This document shows, in pieces, positions 62,585 to 64,000 of a DNA stretch of 64,000 nucleotides. The stretch is from contig JBFWRU010000004.1 in NCBI GenBank assembly GCA_050248735.1, positions 272,940 through 336,939 of the forward strand, in the 5' to 3' direction. Below the pieces are notes generated by a model. That model saw only the letters and a list, made by a program, of their open reading frames with translations. It was not told the origin of the DNA and made no database searches. Origin of the DNA: JACKFE01 sp050248735 (GTDB taxonomy: Bacteria > Nitrospirota > Nitrospiria > Nitrospirales > UBA8639). Positions within the stretch are counted from its first letter, which is position 1. Every line of letters starts with the position of its first letter. Made by a program: the position numbers and the translations under genes.

Positions 62585-63616
62585 CTAAAACATATCTGAA
62601 AATTTCAATTTCAATGCATTAAACCCAAGATTCGATGCTCTTTGTAGATCCTCATTACCAGGACTCACATAGTGGACCTTGCAACGATCATTTTTTGCTC
62701 GGAGACTCAATTCTTTCATGAAACTATTCAGAAAAGGATCATCGTTTGAGGCTGGAGGAATATGTACGCCAACAATAGTAATAAAAGATGCTTTCTGGAT
62801 TCTCTCTAAAGCTAGATCCCGAATTTTTTGTAAAGTTCCAGGATTGGCCTGAGCCTCTTTCCCGGGCGCATAATGAGCCATGATAATATCTTCGTGCCCC
62901 TTTGGAGAATTAACAGCCTTAATATTAGGCCAACTCATCCTCCCCATCGTATCTATTTGGCCTAATGGTCTTGCTGAGCCCCTTGTTAAAGGCACTCCAT
63001 AGTCGCTTTCGTCATGTACCCAATTAATTGATCCGTGTGGCTTAAGAACTTCAACGCCTGAATCTTGTTCATCTAATCGGTAATTCACGAATTTGCAAAG
63101 GCAGGAACCCTCTTCAAAATTGCCCCCCAGAGATCGGCAAATAGCACGTTCGAGAAGGCAATCATAATTGAGGGAAACAAAATTCTCATTATGGCGTGAA
63201 TCATTTTTCAGGATTTTTTTAAGCCATTCATCATATAGATCAGGCTTCTCTACAAACGCATGATCAACCATGGGATCCCCTATTGGGTCCCCCATACTGG
63301 GTGGACGAGGCGACATCAAAGCATTCGCCATAAGCAGATTGAGTTTTGGAAGCAAGTTGGGGTTTGACTCCAAAAGATGGTTGACCAGGGATTCGTAAGA
63401 AGAGGCCTTGGCCAGCTCACATTTTAAGTGATTCCTCTTATTTTCTGTTCTGGACCCGTCCTTAGGCTCTTCAAGAATATCTAATTCAGTCCATGCCTTT
63501 AATAAGTAATCACGAACATAATGATGCAGTTGGCAACCTAACGGGGGGCTAGGGGCTCTAGCACCATGAGACGCACCTGCGCCGATAACATAAACATTTT
63601 TGGGCTCGCTAATCAT
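62585..63616 (-). CDS. SIR2-like domain protein, putative NAD-consuming defence protein
   Basis: 343 residues. The N-terminus VYVIGAGASHGARAP is the nucleotide-binding GAGAS motif of SIR2-like proteins, and FVSLNYDCLLERAI with LKPHGSINW are the other conserved motifs (Asn-Tyr-Asp and the catalytic His of the KPHGS region). Classical sirtuin zinc cysteines are missing. Many such stand-alone or fused SIR2-like proteins are NADases in phage defence. No partner gene is obvious in the same operon. Codon use is more AT-rich than that of the housekeeping genes. Confidence 0.78.
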   Translation of the reverse strand: MISEPKNVYVIGAGASHGARAPSPPLGCQLHHYVRDYLLKAWTELDILEEPKDGSRTENKRNHLKCELAKASSYESLVNHLLESNPNLLPKLNLLMANALMSPRPPSMGDPIGDPMVDHAFVEKPDLYDEWLKKILKNDSRHNENFVSLNYDCLLERAICRSLGGNFEEGSCLCKFVNYRLDEQDSGVEVLKPHGSINWVHDESDYGVPLTRGSARPLGQIDTMGRMSWPNIKAVNSPKGHEDIIMAHYAPGKEAQANPGTLQKIRDLALERIQKASFITIVGVHIPPASNDDPFLNSFMKELSLRAKNDRCKVHYVSPGNEDLQRASNLGFNALKLKFSDMF

Positions 63617-63676
63617 GGAGACGGAATTTTATTATCCCACACAGGGGACAGATATCATTCGGATTTATAAAATTCC

Positions 63677-63711
63677 ATCCGCCTAACGTTGAGCTCAAGT
63701 TTGTTAGGCGA
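63677..63711. repeat. Short attC-like inverted repeat
   Basis: CGCCTAAC and GTTAGGCG, exact reverse complements, bracket a 15-base interior containing the palindrome TTGAGCTCAA. The outer boxes fit the integron attC core patterns RYYYAAC and GTTRRRY, and on the minus strand the element directly follows the stop of the gene at 63722-63925, where a cassette attC would be. At about 32 bases it is shorter than usual attC sites (about 57 bases or more), so it is either a shrunken site or a chance hairpin. Confidence 0.4.
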
Positions 63712-63721
63712 GACAAACAGT

Positions 63722-63925
63722 TTATTTACAACTGAATTGAACTTCAGCGCCAGCATACGAGGAGTAGGGTGTATAAGGTTTCGCATCGGAGCTTTGTACA
63801 GACAGTTGTTTCCCTTGTTCTGCGCAGAACGCTGCGGCTTCTTTTAATATTTCTACTTTCACTGAATTTCCGTTTAAAGTGGACCCCAATGTCAAGACAG
63901 CAAATGGGTGAAAATAAGATGGCAT
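63722..63925 (-). CDS. Small protein, possibly truncated secreted or lipoprotein
   Basis: 67 residues ending EVQFSCK with three Cys-free linker motifs and two cysteines. The part LKEAAAFCAEQGKQLSVQSS followed by YSSYAGAEVQFSCK resembles small exported proteins, but a signal peptide is only partial (FAVLTLGSTLNG) and lacks the lipobox Cys. An AAAGGAG lies directly next to the ATG, an unusual spacing, so the start may be elsewhere or the gene may be frameshifted near the N-terminus. Confidence 0.5.
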   Translation of the reverse strand: MPSYFHPFAVLTLGSTLNGNSVKVEILKEAAAFCAEQGKQLSVQSSDAKPYTPYSSYAGAEVQFSCK

Positions 63926-64000
63926 CTCCTTTGGTTCTTTCTCTTAGGACCTCTGATGATAGATCTCAGCTGGTGTGTCGTAGGCAGGAGCCTGATGTGG

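Overview
The window looks like a stretch of chromosome from a moderately GC-rich Gram-negative bacterium, most likely a Nitrospira-type member of the Nitrospirota. That is an inference from gene content: a five-subunit 2-oxoacid:ferredoxin oxidoreductase (porE-A-B-G-D) of the kind used in the reductive TCA cycle, a complete ISC iron-sulfur operon, a membrane pyrophosphatase of the K+-dependent type, and the trmFO-xerC-hslV-hslU gene order. No rRNA or other taxonomic marker is present to prove it.

Left part (1-13.3 kb). A class A penicillin-binding protein cut by the window start is followed by a minus-strand ISC operon: iscR-iscS-iscU-iscA-hscB-hscA-iscX. The [2Fe-2S] ferredoxin gene fdx is divergent to it, and two IscR type-1-like palindromes lie in the fdx promoter region. 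A tRNA-Asn with its own terminator, a small coiled-coil-like protein and the minus-strand por operon follow. The oxidoreductase needs several Fe-S clusters, so its position next to the ISC operon makes functional sense.

Middle part (13.6-45.8 kb). This is mostly housekeeping and envelope genes: cysQ, then trmFO-xerC-hslV-hslU-argB-pncA on the plus strand, an IS630-like transposase N-terminus, a soluble histidine kinase, hppA, rluE, hflK-hflC, a pentapeptide-repeat protein, a PAS-GAF-PAS histidine kinase, a COG0523 GTPase, a SIMPL-domain protein, a TraB-family membrane protein, a VIT/vWA surface protein, an ECF sigma factor with an overlapping membrane anti-sigma-like partner, an M24 aminopeptidase P and a STAS protein. 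Several small unrecognised genes with good ribosome-binding sites lie between them.

Right part (45.8-64 kb) is accessory. It holds a lipopeptide-type biosynthetic locus: a 3099-residue synthetase with order FAAL-ACP-C-A-PCP-C-A-PCP-TE, translationally coupled to an ABC exporter of the cyclic-peptide type. A fatty-acid hydroxylase-type di-iron protein is convergent to it. An intact recQ follows. Decayed recQ pieces lie on both sides of this block, an N-terminal piece at about 46.05-46.16 kb and a C-terminal piece at 62.20-62.41 kb, which suggests that the block was built by duplication or insertion at a recQ locus. After recQ come a DUF433/DUF5615 toxin-antitoxin pair, a SIR2-like gene and, at the window end, a short gene followed by a 32-nt attC-like hairpin, so this end may be a small defence or integron-like pocket.

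The best candidates for undescribed biology are the two-amino-acid lipopeptide synthetase (its second A domain reads as a glycine code and its thioesterase carries Cys instead of Ser), the recQ scar architecture around it, and the IscR-like operators. All functional claims rest on reading motifs by eye; no database search was possible.
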